Positions 16,982 through 25,252 of a stretch of DNA of 64,000 nucleotides are shown here, one piece after another. Both the position numbers and the translations under genes were made by a program. How positions within the stretch are numbered: the stretch's first letter is position 1; every line of letters starts with the position of its first letter. Source of the DNA: an uncultured Aequorivita sp. (GTDB taxonomy: Bacteria; Bacteroidota; Bacteroidia; Flavobacteriales; Flavobacteriaceae); NCBI GenBank assembly GCA_937125455.1, contig CAKZLK010000047.1:124001-188000 (forward strand). Direction: 5' to 3'. The notes under the pieces were generated by a model, which worked only from the letters and a program-made list of their open reading frames with translations, was not told the DNA's origin and did no database searches.

Positions 16982-17873
16982 GAATGCTTACGACTCCGTT
17001 TTTATTTATATTATAGTTTAACTGAAGGGGCTCACAAATGGCTTTTAATGCAAGGTCAAGATTTTCGTGGGTGAAGCTGCCTGTGAATCTTTTTTCAGAA
17101 TCAATATCTTCTAAATTAACCTTAACAGGATATTGTCTTTCAACTTCTTTCAGAACAATTGGCAGTGGTGCGTTTTCAAAATTGCTTTCGCTGGCAAGCC
17201 ATATAGGTGAAGCGTTTTCAGCAGTTTCATTAATTGCTAACTTTCCGTTTTCAATTTGTATTTTGCTTCCTGCGGGCACCTTTACAAGTGTATCATTGAA
17301 AGCTACACTAACCAAACCTTCGTAACAGGAAACCTCAAAAAATCCATCTCTCGCAAAAACATTGAACTGCGTTCCTAAAACACTTACAATACCTTCAACG
17401 GTTTTTACGCTGAATTTATTTCCTTTTTTCACTTTGAAGTATGCTTCGCCATCCAAAGAGAGCTCGCGAGAATCAGACCAATTTTTTTTGTTGTATCTGA
17501 TTTTTGAACCTGCGTTTAGCACAACTTCAGAATTATCTGGCAATGAAAAAGTTTCGGTCTGAGCTATTTCAGTTTTCACTGAGGTGTCTAACGTAGAAAT
17601 GTAATAATAGCCGCTCAGAAGAACTGCAAAGATCGCGGCAACTTTCCAAACAACTGAAAATATGTTCGGCTTATGAAGTTGGCGAACAGGTTTTAGCTGG
17701 TTTGAAATGGCTTCAAAGTTTGCTTCACTGTCCATTTTAGGTACTCCAAAATTAGAACTGGCAGTTGCAATTTGAACATACGAAGCATATTCTGGATCAG
17801 CTTTTAACTGTTCCAGTTCCTCGGGAGTGGCTTCGTTGTTCAGCCATTTGTGTAATAAGTAATCTTTCTCCAT
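16962..17873 (-). CDS. FecR family anti-sigma/transmembrane regulator
   Basis: The protein has about 303 residues when started at the Met at 17873 (MEKDYLLHKWLNNEATPEE). It has a short cytoplasmic N-terminal segment that would hold the sigma factor and one membrane helix (VAAIFAVLLSGYYYI, about residue 82 onward). A periplasmic FecR domain (ETFSLPDNSEVVLNAGSKI, then FSVKTVEGIVSVLGTQFNV) and a C-terminal DUF4974-like domain follow, the latter contacting the receptor. An in-frame ATG five codons upstream (17888) would lie at or before the predicted transcription start of the ECF-type promoter, so 17873 is preferred. It relays receptor occupancy to the ECF sigma encoded upstream. Confidence 0.88.
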   Translation of the reverse strand: MEKDYLLHKWLNNEATPEELEQLKADPEYASYVQIATASSNFGVPKMDSEANFEAISNQLKPVRQLHKPNIFSVVWKVAAIFAVLLSGYYYISTLDTSVKTEIAQTETFSLPDNSEVVLNAGSKIRYNKKNWSDSRELSLDGEAYFKVKKGNKFSVKTVEGIVSVLGTQFNVFARDGFFEVSCYEGLVSVAFNDTLVKVPAGSKIQIENGKLAINETAENASPIWLASESNFENAPLPIVLKEVERQYPVKVNLEDIDSEKRFTGSFTHENLDLALKAICEPLQLNYNINKNGVVSIHAKNSK

Positions 17874-17892
17874 ATTCTTTGTATTCATAAGT

Positions 17893-17921
17893 GAAACAGC
17901 CGAAGTGCGTGTTACCCTACC
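17893..17921 (-). promoter_or_regulatory. ECF-type promoter of the fecR/TonB-receptor unit
   Basis: On the minus strand GGTAGGGTA (17921-17913) is followed after exactly 14 nt by TGTTTC (17898-17893). The same element and spacing occur before two lipoprotein genes at 18490 and 20926. The implied transcription start lies at about 17887. Confidence 0.65.
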
Positions 17922-17929
17922 TTAAAATT

Positions 17930-18439
17930 TTAAATATTTCCTATTTCTTTCCGAAGTGTTGCCAAAGCTTGGCTCATACGCTTTTCCACTGCTTTCACAG
18001 AAATATTCAACATTTCCGCGATTTCAGCATATTTTTTTCCTTCTATTCTATTTAGAAGAAAAGCAGTGCGCTGAGCTTCGGTAAGATTTTCAAGTGAATT
18101 TTTTAGTTTGTTGTGAAATTCTGTTTCTTCCATTAAAAATTCTGGAGACTGGAAATTTGTATGATCGGTTTGAGTTTTGGCATGTTTTAAAACCACTTTT
18201 TTGTGTGCCACTTCATTTAAAAAAGCATTGTTGCAAACGGTGTATAAAAATGATTTTGCTTTTTCTTTCGTTATCTTAGCACAGTTTTGCCACAACTTTA
18301 TAAAAGCCTCCTGCACCAAATCATCTGCTTGCGCACCATCACCACATTTAAAATAGATAAAACGCCAAACCGGCTTTCCATGAGTTTCATAAAGACGATT
18401 GAATGTGTTTTCATTACAAACATTTTCAGGCTCTTTCAT
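17930..18439 (-). CDS. ECF RNA polymerase sigma factor
   Basis: The 169-residue sigma-70 family protein has region 2 (about residues 12-78, with GDGAQADDLVQEAFIKLW) and region 4 (about 112-162, with LTEAQRTAFLLNRIEGKKYAEIAEMLNISVKAVEKRMSQ split over the helix-turn-helix). There is no region 3, which defines the ECF group. It is followed by a FecR regulator and an STN-containing TonB receptor, the standard Bacteroidota arrangement. Its own upstream region has a housekeeping TATATTTG box, whereas the genes around it share a GGTAGGGT element. It is therefore probably made constitutively and activates those neighbours when released. Confidence 0.92.
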   Translation of the reverse strand: MKEPENVCNENTFNRLYETHGKPVWRFIYFKCGDGAQADDLVQEAFIKLWQNCAKITKEKAKSFLYTVCNNAFLNEVAHKKVVLKHAKTQTDHTNFQSPEFLMEETEFHNKLKNSLENLTEAQRTAFLLNRIEGKKYAEIAEMLNISVKAVEKRMSQALATLRKEIGNI

Positions 18440-18458
18440 AAATAAGTTTGATTGAATT

Positions 18459-18466
18459 CAAATATA
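18459..18466 (-). promoter_or_regulatory. Housekeeping -7 box for the ECF sigma gene
   Basis: TATATTTG on the minus strand matches TAnnTTTG and ends 20 nt before the sigma ATG. It differs from the GGTAGGGT-type promoters of the neighbouring genes, so the sigma gene need not be autoregulated. Confidence 0.55.
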
Positions 18467-18489
18467 TTTAAAACTTTTTCAAGTTGGTG

Positions 18490-18518
18490 GGTAGGGTATC
18501 TTTTAATTTATTTGTTAT
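18490..18518 (+). promoter_or_regulatory. ECF-type promoter of modular lipoprotein 1
   Basis: GGTAGGGTA (18490-18498), 14 nt, then TGTTAT (18513-18518). The element and spacing match the sites at 17921 (minus) and 20926. It lies between the divergent sigma gene and the lipoprotein, whose ATG is at 18536. Confidence 0.65.
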
Positions 18519-18535
18519 TAATATAACGACTCAAC

Positions 18536-20308
18536 ATGTATTGTGTGAAAAAAATATACTTCCTCCGTTTTTTACTTCTGCTTTTTGTAAGCATTGTTTT
18601 TTTTTCTTGCCAAAAAGAGGGAAAGGAATATATTGATGAAACTCCTGCGGATACCATAACTACAGGCTCTCCATTAACTGGTCTGTTATTGCGCACCTCG
18701 CAAAATCCAGGCAGTTACGATGATATAATTGACAAAAATGGTTGTGCTTCTGTAGTGCTCCCTATTACGGTTGTTGCAAACGGACAACAGCTAACAATCA
18801 ATATTCCCGATGATGTTTTATTGATTCAACAAGTCTTCAATCAGTTTCCAAATGATACTGATACCTTAGAGATAGCCTTTCCAATCAGCTTACAGTTGTT
18901 TGATTTTACACAAGTAATAGTTAATAACCAAGGTGAACTAGATGCCTTTGCCGCCACTTGCGGTGTAAATGATATTGAAATTGGCTGTTTGGATTTTGTA
19001 TTTCCTATTTCTTTTTTTACTTACAATTCAGATCAACAGCAGACAGGCTCCGTAGTAGTGAATAGTGATTTAGAACTTTTCATTTTTCTGCAGAGTTTGG
19101 GACCGAATGATTTTATTAGTTTGGATTTCCCAATTTCGGTAATTCTCGCCGATGGTTCAATTGCAGAAGTGAACAGCAACCAACAGTTGCAAACTTTGAT
19201 TGCAGACTGTGTTGCAAATACAAATAATGACCCTATGGATATTTCACAGTTTGAAGAAGATTTGACAACTGGGAATTGGTACGTTGAATACTATTTTAAT
19301 GATTATGACGAAACTGATAATTATGCCGGATATGAATTTAACTTCGGTCTTGACGGAACTGCACAAGCGATAAAATCTGGAACTACCATACCTGGAACTT
19401 GGGCACTCGTGAACGATTTTAAATTTGATCTTTTCTTCGGAACAAATGCTCCGTTGGATAAATTGGACGAAGATTGGGAAATACTTGAAGCAACTTCTGA
19501 GCTTATTAAGCTGAAGCACATTAGCGGAAGTGATGGTAGCACAGATTATTTAACGTTCGGCCGCAATCCTAATACTGGTGGAAATAATACAGAGTTAAAT
19601 CTTTTCATAGAAAATTTGAGTACGGGAAGCTGGTTTGTGAACTTTTTGGAAGAAAATGGGACAGACCACACTGCAAATTTCAATGAATATGAATTTACAT
19701 TTTTACGAAATGGTTCTGCAGTTGCTGTAAGTAACAACAATACAATCAATGGTTTTTGGACTGCTGAAATAGATAGTGGCAATTTAGATTTCATTCTAAA
19801 TTTTGAAACGACCACCAACAACAATTTTGCAGAACTGAACGACGATTGGGATGTTTTAGAAGCTACACAAAGTATTATTCGCCTTTCTGACGTGAGTGGG
19901 GGTGGAGGTGGAACAGATCGCCTCACTTTCGGTCGGGAACCAAATGGCGGTGGCGGAGGTGGTCCAGACCCGCAGGAACTTCGTAATATTCTTCAATCGG
20001 GCACTTGGTATATTGAAAAGTATTTAGACGATGGCGATGATGAAACTTCAGATTATTCCGGTTTTGATTTTACATTCTTTAGCAATCAAAATATTTTTGC
20101 CACAAATGGATCACAAAATGTGGATGGAATTTGGATTGTAACAGTGACGGGCCAAGAGTTAAATTTTGAATTGGATATGGACAGTCCCATAAATGGTGCG
20201 GATGATGATGAATATAAGGCATTGCAATATTCGCCATACTCAGTAACCTTTATCACCCGAAATAGCCAAGGTGAAATTGAAGATACTTTGATTTTCAAAA
20301 AAAATTAA
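18536..20308 (+). CDS. Modular lipoprotein 1 (A-A-B-B-B architecture)
   Basis: The 590-residue lipoprotein has a signal peptide ending FFSC (Cys25) and a linker with TGLLLRTS. Two copies of a Cys-bounded module (here called A) follow: Cys70-Cys142 and Cys151-Cys225, the second reading CLDFVFPISFFTYNSDQQQ. Three copies of a roughly 110-residue beta-rich module (B) come next, at about residues 238-342, 352-470 and 478-590. B begins WYVEYYFNDYDETDNYAGY and ends near DDWDVLEAT and a Gly-rich turn before TDxLTF. Gly/Asn-rich linkers join the B copies. B looks lipocalin-like, but I do not recognise a named family. It is divergent from the ECF sigma gene and carries the shared ECF-type promoter, so it is a probable surface or periplasmic effector of that regulon. 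Confidence 0.8.
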   Translation: MYCVKKIYFLRFLLLLFVSIVFFSCQKEGKEYIDETPADTITTGSPLTGLLLRTSQNPGSYDDIIDKNGCASVVLPITVVANGQQLTINIPDDVLLIQQVFNQFPNDTDTLEIAFPISLQLFDFTQVIVNNQGELDAFAATCGVNDIEIGCLDFVFPISFFTYNSDQQQTGSVVVNSDLELFIFLQSLGPNDFISLDFPISVILADGSIAEVNSNQQLQTLIADCVANTNNDPMDISQFEEDLTTGNWYVEYYFNDYDETDNYAGYEFNFGLDGTAQAIKSGTTIPGTWALVNDFKFDLFFGTNAPLDKLDEDWEILEATSELIKLKHISGSDGSTDYLTFGRNPNTGGNNTELNLFIENLSTGSWFVNFLEENGTDHTANFNEYEFTFLRNGSAVAVSNNNTINGFWTAEIDSGNLDFILNFETTTNNNFAELNDDWDVLEATQSIIRLSDVSGGGGGTDRLTFGREPNGGGGGGPDPQELRNILQSGTWYIEKYLDDGDDETSDYSGFDFTFFSNQNIFATNGSQNVDGIWIVTVTGQELNFELDMDSPINGADDDEYKALQYSPYSVTFITRNSQGEIEDTLIFKKN

Positions 20309-20353
20309 ACAACAATATTTTAATCAAATACTAATCGCAAAATATAATAAACT

Positions 20354-20821
20354 ATGAAAACCCTCTTAAATGCAATTCTTGTAATTTTTATTTACACTGG
20401 TCTTGCAATGTCTTGTAATAAAGATGATGACAACAATCAACAGCAAAATACAACTGTTGAACAAACCATAAATACTGCACAAAGCGGCACTTGGAAAGTC
20501 ACTTACTTTTTTGACTCTGATCAGGATGAAACTGATCATTTTACAGGTTATGCTTTTACTTTCAATGAAAATGGTTCCTTGGCAGCTATAAAAGGAAGTA
20601 CGACAATTACAGGAACTTGGTCTGTAACGGATAGTAATTCTAGTGACGATGGTGGAGGTTCAAGTGGTGCCGATTTTAATATTTTCTTTGCTTCGCCTCC
20701 AGATTTTGAAGACCTTTCTGATGATTGGGATATTATTTCAGTGAGCAATTCAAAAATTGAACTAACCGATGTAAGTGGCGGCAATGGCGGTACAGATTTT
20801 TTAACATTTGAAAAAATCTAA
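20354..20821 (+). CDS. Modular lipoprotein 2 (single B module)
   Basis: The 155-residue lipoprotein has a signal ending AMSC (Cys21), a short Asn/Gln-rich linker, then one B module (about residues 38-155). It starts SGTWKVTYFFDSDQDETDH and ends GGTDFLTFEKI, like the last B modules of its neighbours. It begins 45 nt after modular lipoprotein 1 with no terminator between, so it is likely co-transcribed. A hairpin terminator follows. It is the minimal member of this local paralogous set. Function is unknown. Confidence 0.78.
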   Translation: MKTLLNAILVIFIYTGLAMSCNKDDDNNQQQNTTVEQTINTAQSGTWKVTYFFDSDQDETDHFTGYAFTFNENGSLAAIKGSTTITGTWSVTDSNSSDDGGGSSGADFNIFFASPPDFEDLSDDWDIISVSNSKIELTDVSGGNGGTDFLTFEKI

Positions 20822-20840
20822 AAATCACTTTCATCATCTA

Positions 20841-20873
20841 AAAAAACCATCCAATTCTAGGGATGGTTTTTTT
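20841..20873 (+). terminator. Terminator after modular lipoproteins 1-2
   Basis: A perfect 12-bp stem AAAAAACCATCC / GGATGGTTTTTT has an 8-nt loop and is followed by a T-run, 19 nt after the stop of lipoprotein 2. Confidence 0.85.
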
Positions 20874-20925
20874 ATTCCCTTTTTTCAGTGAATTTCTCTG
20901 TTTCAAATAAAAATTATAAATGTAT

Positions 20926-20954
20926 GGTAGGGTTTTCTTTAGGTTGTCTGTCTT
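20926..20954 (+). promoter_or_regulatory. ECF-type promoter of modular lipoprotein 3
   Basis: GGTAGGGTT (20926-20934), 14 nt, then TGTCTT (20949-20954), matching the two other sites of this block in sequence and spacing. The ATG is 30 nt further on. The preceding terminator makes this an independent unit. Confidence 0.65.
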
Positions 20955-20983
20955 AATTATATAAAACATAAAAATAAACAACC

Positions 20984-22489
20984 ATGAATAAATTAATCAA
21001 ACTCACATTTTCAGCTTTCTTATTAATTTTTTTAGTAAGCTCTTGTACAAAGGAAGATTCACAACCTTTTGATGATTCAAACACTGATATAGTAGCTATA
21101 AATTCCGAACTAGGGGATTTATTGCTTCGTACTTCAGACAATAACAATACTTCTTCAATCGATTGTATAGATTTCGTTTATCCGCTTACTTTCTTTATCT
21201 ACAATTCAGATCAACAGCAAACTGGAACACAAACGGTTAACAACGATGGTGAGCTTCTTGCTTTATTACTTTCCTTAGAAAATGGAACTTATATGGCTCT
21301 GCAGTTTCCCATTAATGTAATACTGCAAGACGGTACTATCGTACAAGTTAATAGTAATACAGAATTAGTGACATTAATTTCCGGCTGTTCATCCAATGGA
21401 GGAGGATTTCCTTCAGACTTTGAAAGTATTTTGACCTCTGGTGCTTGGTTTGTCACTTATTATTTCGATGATGTAGATGAAACAAGTGATTTTGAGGGCT
21501 ATGAGTTTACATTCGCAACAGACAATACCGCCCAAGCGGTAAGTTCTTCCAATTCGGTGGATGGAACTTGGAGCTTGACAAATAGCAATACCCCTGATCT
21601 AAATCTTTTCTTCGGAACCAATAATCCTTTTGATGAGCTTGACGAAGATTGGGATATTATTGAGGCAACCCAAGATATAATTAAATTGAAACACATTAGC
21701 GGTGGCGACGGCAGTGTTGACTTTTTAACGTACGAACGCAATCCGAACGGCGGTGGAGGCGGTGGAAACACTACTGAATTTACTGATAATTTGACAAATA
21801 GTGTATGGTATGTAAACCTATTGGAAGACGATGGGAATAATGAAACCTGTGATTATGTTGCTTATGAATTCAAATTCAACGCCAATGAAACAGTTACTGC
21901 TACAAGCACAAATAACACGGTTAATGGTACCTGGACAGTTACCAATAGCAGTAGCGGAATAGACCTTGTTTTGAATTTCGAAATTACGGGCAGTAATGAT
22001 CCTTTTGATGATTTAAATGATGATTGGGATGTCACCAGTTTTGACGCCCAAAACGTAAAATTAATTGATGTTAGCGGCGGTAACGGCGGTACAGATTATC
22101 TTAATTTTGGAAGAAATCCATACGCAGATTGTAATGGTGGAGGAAACACTTCAGAGCTGATCAATATCCTAAACGATGGTCAATGGTATGTGCAAAGCTA
22201 TATAGACGATGGTAATGACGAAACCAACGATTACATTGGGTATTTACTTACTTTTAACACAGGTGGAAGCGTGATTGCAGAAAACAGCAACAATACAATA
22301 ACTGGGACTTGGAGTGTTGTCAATAGTAGTAATGGTCTTGATGTAATATTAGATTTTGGAACTGCAATACCTTTTAACGAGTTTAATGATGATTGGGATG
22401 TTGACACCTACACAAACACCCGAGTTGAGCTCTTTGATATTAGCGGAGGCAATGGCGGAACCGATTATCTAACTTTTGAAAAACTATAA
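20984..22489 (+). CDS. Modular lipoprotein 3 (A-B-B-B architecture)
   Basis: The 501-residue lipoprotein has a signal ending VSSC (Cys21) and GDLLLRTS in the linker, as in lipoprotein 1. One A module follows (Cys61-Cys135, CIDFVYPLTFFIYNSDQQQ). Three B modules follow (about residues 145-250, 258-378 and 388-501), each with the DDxDET..Y.GYxFxF start and the DEDWDI..T signature before a GGxGGTDxLxF end. Gly-rich linkers separate the modules. It shares the ECF-type promoter with lipoprotein 1. Likely role: exported binding or structural protein controlled by the neighbouring sigma/FecR/TonB-receptor set. The ligand is unknown. Confidence 0.8.
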   Translation: MNKLIKLTFSAFLLIFLVSSCTKEDSQPFDDSNTDIVAINSELGDLLLRTSDNNNTSSIDCIDFVYPLTFFIYNSDQQQTGTQTVNNDGELLALLLSLENGTYMALQFPINVILQDGTIVQVNSNTELVTLISGCSSNGGGFPSDFESILTSGAWFVTYYFDDVDETSDFEGYEFTFATDNTAQAVSSSNSVDGTWSLTNSNTPDLNLFFGTNNPFDELDEDWDIIEATQDIIKLKHISGGDGSVDFLTYERNPNGGGGGGNTTEFTDNLTNSVWYVNLLEDDGNNETCDYVAYEFKFNANETVTATSTNNTVNGTWTVTNSSSGIDLVLNFEITGSNDPFDDLNDDWDVTSFDAQNVKLIDVSGGNGGTDYLNFGRNPYADCNGGGNTSELINILNDGQWYVQSYIDDGNDETNDYIGYLLTFNTGGSVIAENSNNTITGTWSVVNSSNGLDVILDFGTAIPFNEFNDDWDVDTYTNTRVELFDISGGNGGTDYLTFEKL

Positions 22490-22510
22490 TTGCCTTTTTT
22501 TGATCCCCTC

Positions 22511-22540
22511 AAAAAGCCATGAGAAATCATGGCTTTTTTT
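22511..22540. terminator. Bidirectional terminator overlapping the M28 peptidase stop
   Basis: A perfect 12-bp stem AAAAAGCCATGA / TCATGGCTTTTT closes a GAAA tetraloop and is flanked by T-runs. The right arm contains the last codons and TGA stop of the convergent peptidase gene. Confidence 0.88.
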
Positions 22541-24041
22541 TGTTGTCATAAAGTGCTTTCCCAGCTTTTTCATATTTATCGCCGCTTGTCCAAGTTGGAG
22601 TTTCGGGATCGTTGGCAATTAACCTTCCAGCCAGAACATAGCTTTCAAAAAATTTCAACAGATAGTCATAATCTAATGTGTTTGCTTCATCTCCAGCTTG
22701 ATGGTAATATTTAGTTACATCGCCGTCAAAAGATGTGAAACCCAATGAAAAAGTAGGAGCGGGGATGCCTTTTTTGGCAAACATTACGTTATCGCTTCTG
22801 TCAAAAAGATTTTGCTCAGGAGCCGCATCATCAATTGCGTTTAAACCAAAACTTGTAGCGGCTTCTTTTATGTTTGCAGACGCTGTGGTTCTCTGTAACC
22901 CAACTATTGAAATTACAGAAGTATCATTATAACCAGCATTGTCACTATTGAAACAATACACCATTTTGTTTAATGGGAATAAAGGATTTTCTACGTAGTA
23001 TTTACTTCCCAGCAATCCTTTTTCTTCGCCAGTAAAAAGAATGAAAAGTGCCGAGCGTTTGGTGGGGTATTTCGCCATGTTTTCTGCCATGCTCAAAACT
23101 GTGGTCGTTCCAACAGCATTGTCGCGTGCACCGTTATAAATTTCATCGCCAGTTGCATCTGGTTTGCCAATACCTATGTGATCGTAATGTGCGGAATAGA
23201 TTATGAATTCGTTTTTTAATTGTGGATCTGTTCCTTCAACCATCCCAATTACATTTTGAGAAATGACAGTTTCCTTGTCTTCTCCTCCCATCATAAGTTT
23301 TGCGCTCAAATTATCTTTAGATTCAAATGCTTTGGCCTGGATGTTATTTTCATCGTGAACCCAAAGATAGGCAAGGCCTTTTTTTACGTCTTTCTTCTCA
23401 TTATCATCAGCAATTTCAATTCGGGCACTATTAAAATTATGATCAATAAAATCCCAAGTCTTTTCATTGGTATCCACAAGTTCAATTACTGCAACGGCTC
23501 CATATTGTTTTGCTAATTGTTCCTTTTGTTCAATCAAACCAAATGCCGCTCGGGCATCAGTAACTTTTGGCGCACCAGACCTTACAATTACAATTTTTTC
23601 AGAGACATCTTTCCCTTTATAATCATTTTCAAGGCCATAGCCAAGATAAATAGCTTCACCTCTAAACTCCATTTTGCTTGGTTTTAAGACCACTTTTTTC
23701 TTGAGTTCCTTACCATCTATTGCTAATAGCAAACGAGTTACGGGGCTAATTTTGTTCAATTTTATTTCTTGATAATAACTTTCGGTATTTGATCCGTTAA
23801 GTATGTTTTGCGAAGCTGGTTTTACACCGTATCCTCTAAGGGTGTTAGCAAGATATGAGGCAACAATTTTATTTTCGGGAGTTCCTGTTTGTCTACCTTT
23901 TAATAAATCATCAGCGAGAAAATATATATGACTTTCAATTTTGTTTTTGGTCACGGTTGCTTCAACCATTTCTTTGTCTGATTGAGAATAAAGGGTACTT
24001 GCGCTAAGTACTATTAAAAAAACTATAAAGAAATATTTCAT
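22527..24041 (-). CDS. M28 family zinc aminopeptidase with PA insert
   Basis: The 504-residue secreted protein has a signal peptide ending LYSQ (residue 20). A protease-associated insert is at about residues 125-235, and the M28 catalytic core follows. The metal-binding and catalytic residues are visible: His285 in SAHYDHIG, Asp307 in ARDNAVG, Glu339-Glu340 in FTGEEKGLLGS, Asp367 in NSDNAG, and a late His in YYHQAGDE. It would trim peptides in the periplasm or outside the cell. It stands alone on the minus strand, and its stop lies inside a bidirectional terminator shared with modular lipoprotein 3. Confidence 0.9.
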   Translation of the reverse strand: MKYFFIVFLIVLSASTLYSQSDKEMVEATVTKNKIESHIYFLADDLLKGRQTGTPENKIVASYLANTLRGYGVKPASQNILNGSNTESYYQEIKLNKISPVTRLLLAIDGKELKKKVVLKPSKMEFRGEAIYLGYGLENDYKGKDVSEKIVIVRSGAPKVTDARAAFGLIEQKEQLAKQYGAVAVIELVDTNEKTWDFIDHNFNSARIEIADDNEKKDVKKGLAYLWVHDENNIQAKAFESKDNLSAKLMMGGEDKETVISQNVIGMVEGTDPQLKNEFIIYSAHYDHIGIGKPDATGDEIYNGARDNAVGTTTVLSMAENMAKYPTKRSALFILFTGEEKGLLGSKYYVENPLFPLNKMVYCFNSDNAGYNDTSVISIVGLQRTTASANIKEAATSFGLNAIDDAAPEQNLFDRSDNVMFAKKGIPAPTFSLGFTSFDGDVTKYYHQAGDEANTLDYDYLLKFFESYVLAGRLIANDPETPTWTSGDKYEKAGKALYDNKKKP

Positions 24042-24166
24042 AATAAATTTTGAAGGTTATAATTGGATCATAAAGATAGCTTTTGTAGCGAGATTGCAAA
24101 ATCCATAAATTTAAAAATATTGTTTAAGTTTTAACATAAAAATATAAACAAAAGTTAAAGTTCTTT

Positions 24167-24194
24167 TTGAAGGAGAGTCCATGTGATAGATTTG
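24167..24194 (+). promoter_or_regulatory. Promoter of the fasciclin gene
   Basis: TTG (24167-24169), 17 nt, then TAGATTTG (24187-24194), matching the Bacteroidota -33/-7 pattern with slightly short spacing. The ATG follows at 24226. Confidence 0.55.
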
Positions 24195-24225
24195 CCACAC
24201 AGATAAAAACTTAACAATAGAAAAA

Positions 24226-25179
24226 ATGAAAAACTTAATTAAAATTTCTTTATTCGTTTTCATCGCATTAGGCATCATGTCTTGTAGCGATGACGATAAT
24301 CCAAATCCGGATCCACAAACAAATACAATTGCAGATTTTGTGGCATCAAATGATGATTATTCTTCCTTAAAAGCAGCTTTGGACAAAGCAGGACTTACAG
24401 CTACACTTGCCGGACAAGGTGAGTTTACTGTTTTTGCTCCAAATAATGATGCATTTGCAGCATTTTTGACAGCAAATGGATTTGCCACTTTGGATGATGT
24501 TCCTGTAGATTTGCTTACTAATGTATTACTAAACCATGTTGTTATTGGAAAGCTTATGGCTGCTGATTTAACTACAGGTTACGTTAATACGTTAGCTACT
24601 GAAGCTTCTACTGGTTCTAATTTGAGCTTGTATGTAAACACATCTTCTGGAGTAAAATTAAATGGAGTTTCTACCGTAACAACTGCAGACGTAGCAGCTG
24701 ATAATGGTGTAATACATGCTGTGAATACAGTTATTGGTTTACCAACAGTTGTAACTTTTGCAACGGCAGATCCAACTTTTTCTACTTTAGTAACTGCTTT
24801 AACCCGAGCCGATCAGCCAGATTTTGTGAGTGTTCTTTCAACACCTGAAGGAACGAGTCCAACGCCATTCACAGTTTTTGCACCTACTAATGATGCATTT
24901 GCCGATTTGATTACTGAATTGGAAATTAATGGTTTGGCTGATATCGATGGCCCGACGCTTACGGCTGCACTAAATACACATGTTATTGCCGGAGCAAACG
25001 TTCGCGCTGAGGATTTAGTGAACGGAACGGTAAGTACTTTGGGTGATGATTTAATTATAAATGCACCCAATGCAACCATAACCGATCCAAATGGACGCGT
25101 TAGCAATATAATAGTAGTCAATGTTCAAGCCGCAAATGGCGTTGTACATGCTATTGATAAAGTATTGCTTCCTCAATAA
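24226..25179 (+). CDS. Lipoprotein with two fasciclin domains
   Basis: The 317-residue lipoprotein has a signal ending IMSC (Cys20) and an Asp/Asn/Pro-rich linker. Two fasciclin (FAS1) repeats follow at about residues 35-172 and 178-316. Each has the FTVFAPxNDAFA box and the conserved NxVIH/NVxAANGVVHAIDxV end. FAS1 proteins usually mediate adhesion or matrix contacts. Anchoring by the lipid suggests a surface or periplasmic location. It is single-gene, with its own promoter and a strong terminator downstream. Confidence 0.9.
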   Translation: MKNLIKISLFVFIALGIMSCSDDDNPNPDPQTNTIADFVASNDDYSSLKAALDKAGLTATLAGQGEFTVFAPNNDAFAAFLTANGFATLDDVPVDLLTNVLLNHVVIGKLMAADLTTGYVNTLATEASTGSNLSLYVNTSSGVKLNGVSTVTTADVAADNGVIHAVNTVIGLPTVVTFATADPTFSTLVTALTRADQPDFVSVLSTPEGTSPTPFTVFAPTNDAFADLITELEINGLADIDGPTLTAALNTHVIAGANVRAEDLVNGTVSTLGDDLIINAPNATITDPNGRVSNIIVVNVQAANGVVHAIDKVLLPQ

Positions 25180-25200
25180 AAATAAAGGTATTTAATAATA

Positions 25201-25237
25201 AAAATGCTGCCTTCTTAAAAAGAAAGCAGCATTTTTT
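25201..25237. terminator. Bidirectional terminator
   Basis: A stem AAAATGCTGC-TTCTT / AAGAA-GCAGCATTTT with one mismatch and a 3-nt loop is followed by a T-run. It lies between the convergent fasciclin and carbonic anhydrase genes. Confidence 0.85.
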
Positions 25238-25252
25238 ATTTTAAGGAAACTT

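Noticed and set aside
19546..19926. 126-codon minus-strand ORF opposite modular lipoprotein 1
   Set aside because: It mirrors the Gly-rich repeats as Pro/Ser-rich residues and has no signal, promoter or family resemblance. It is a shadow frame.
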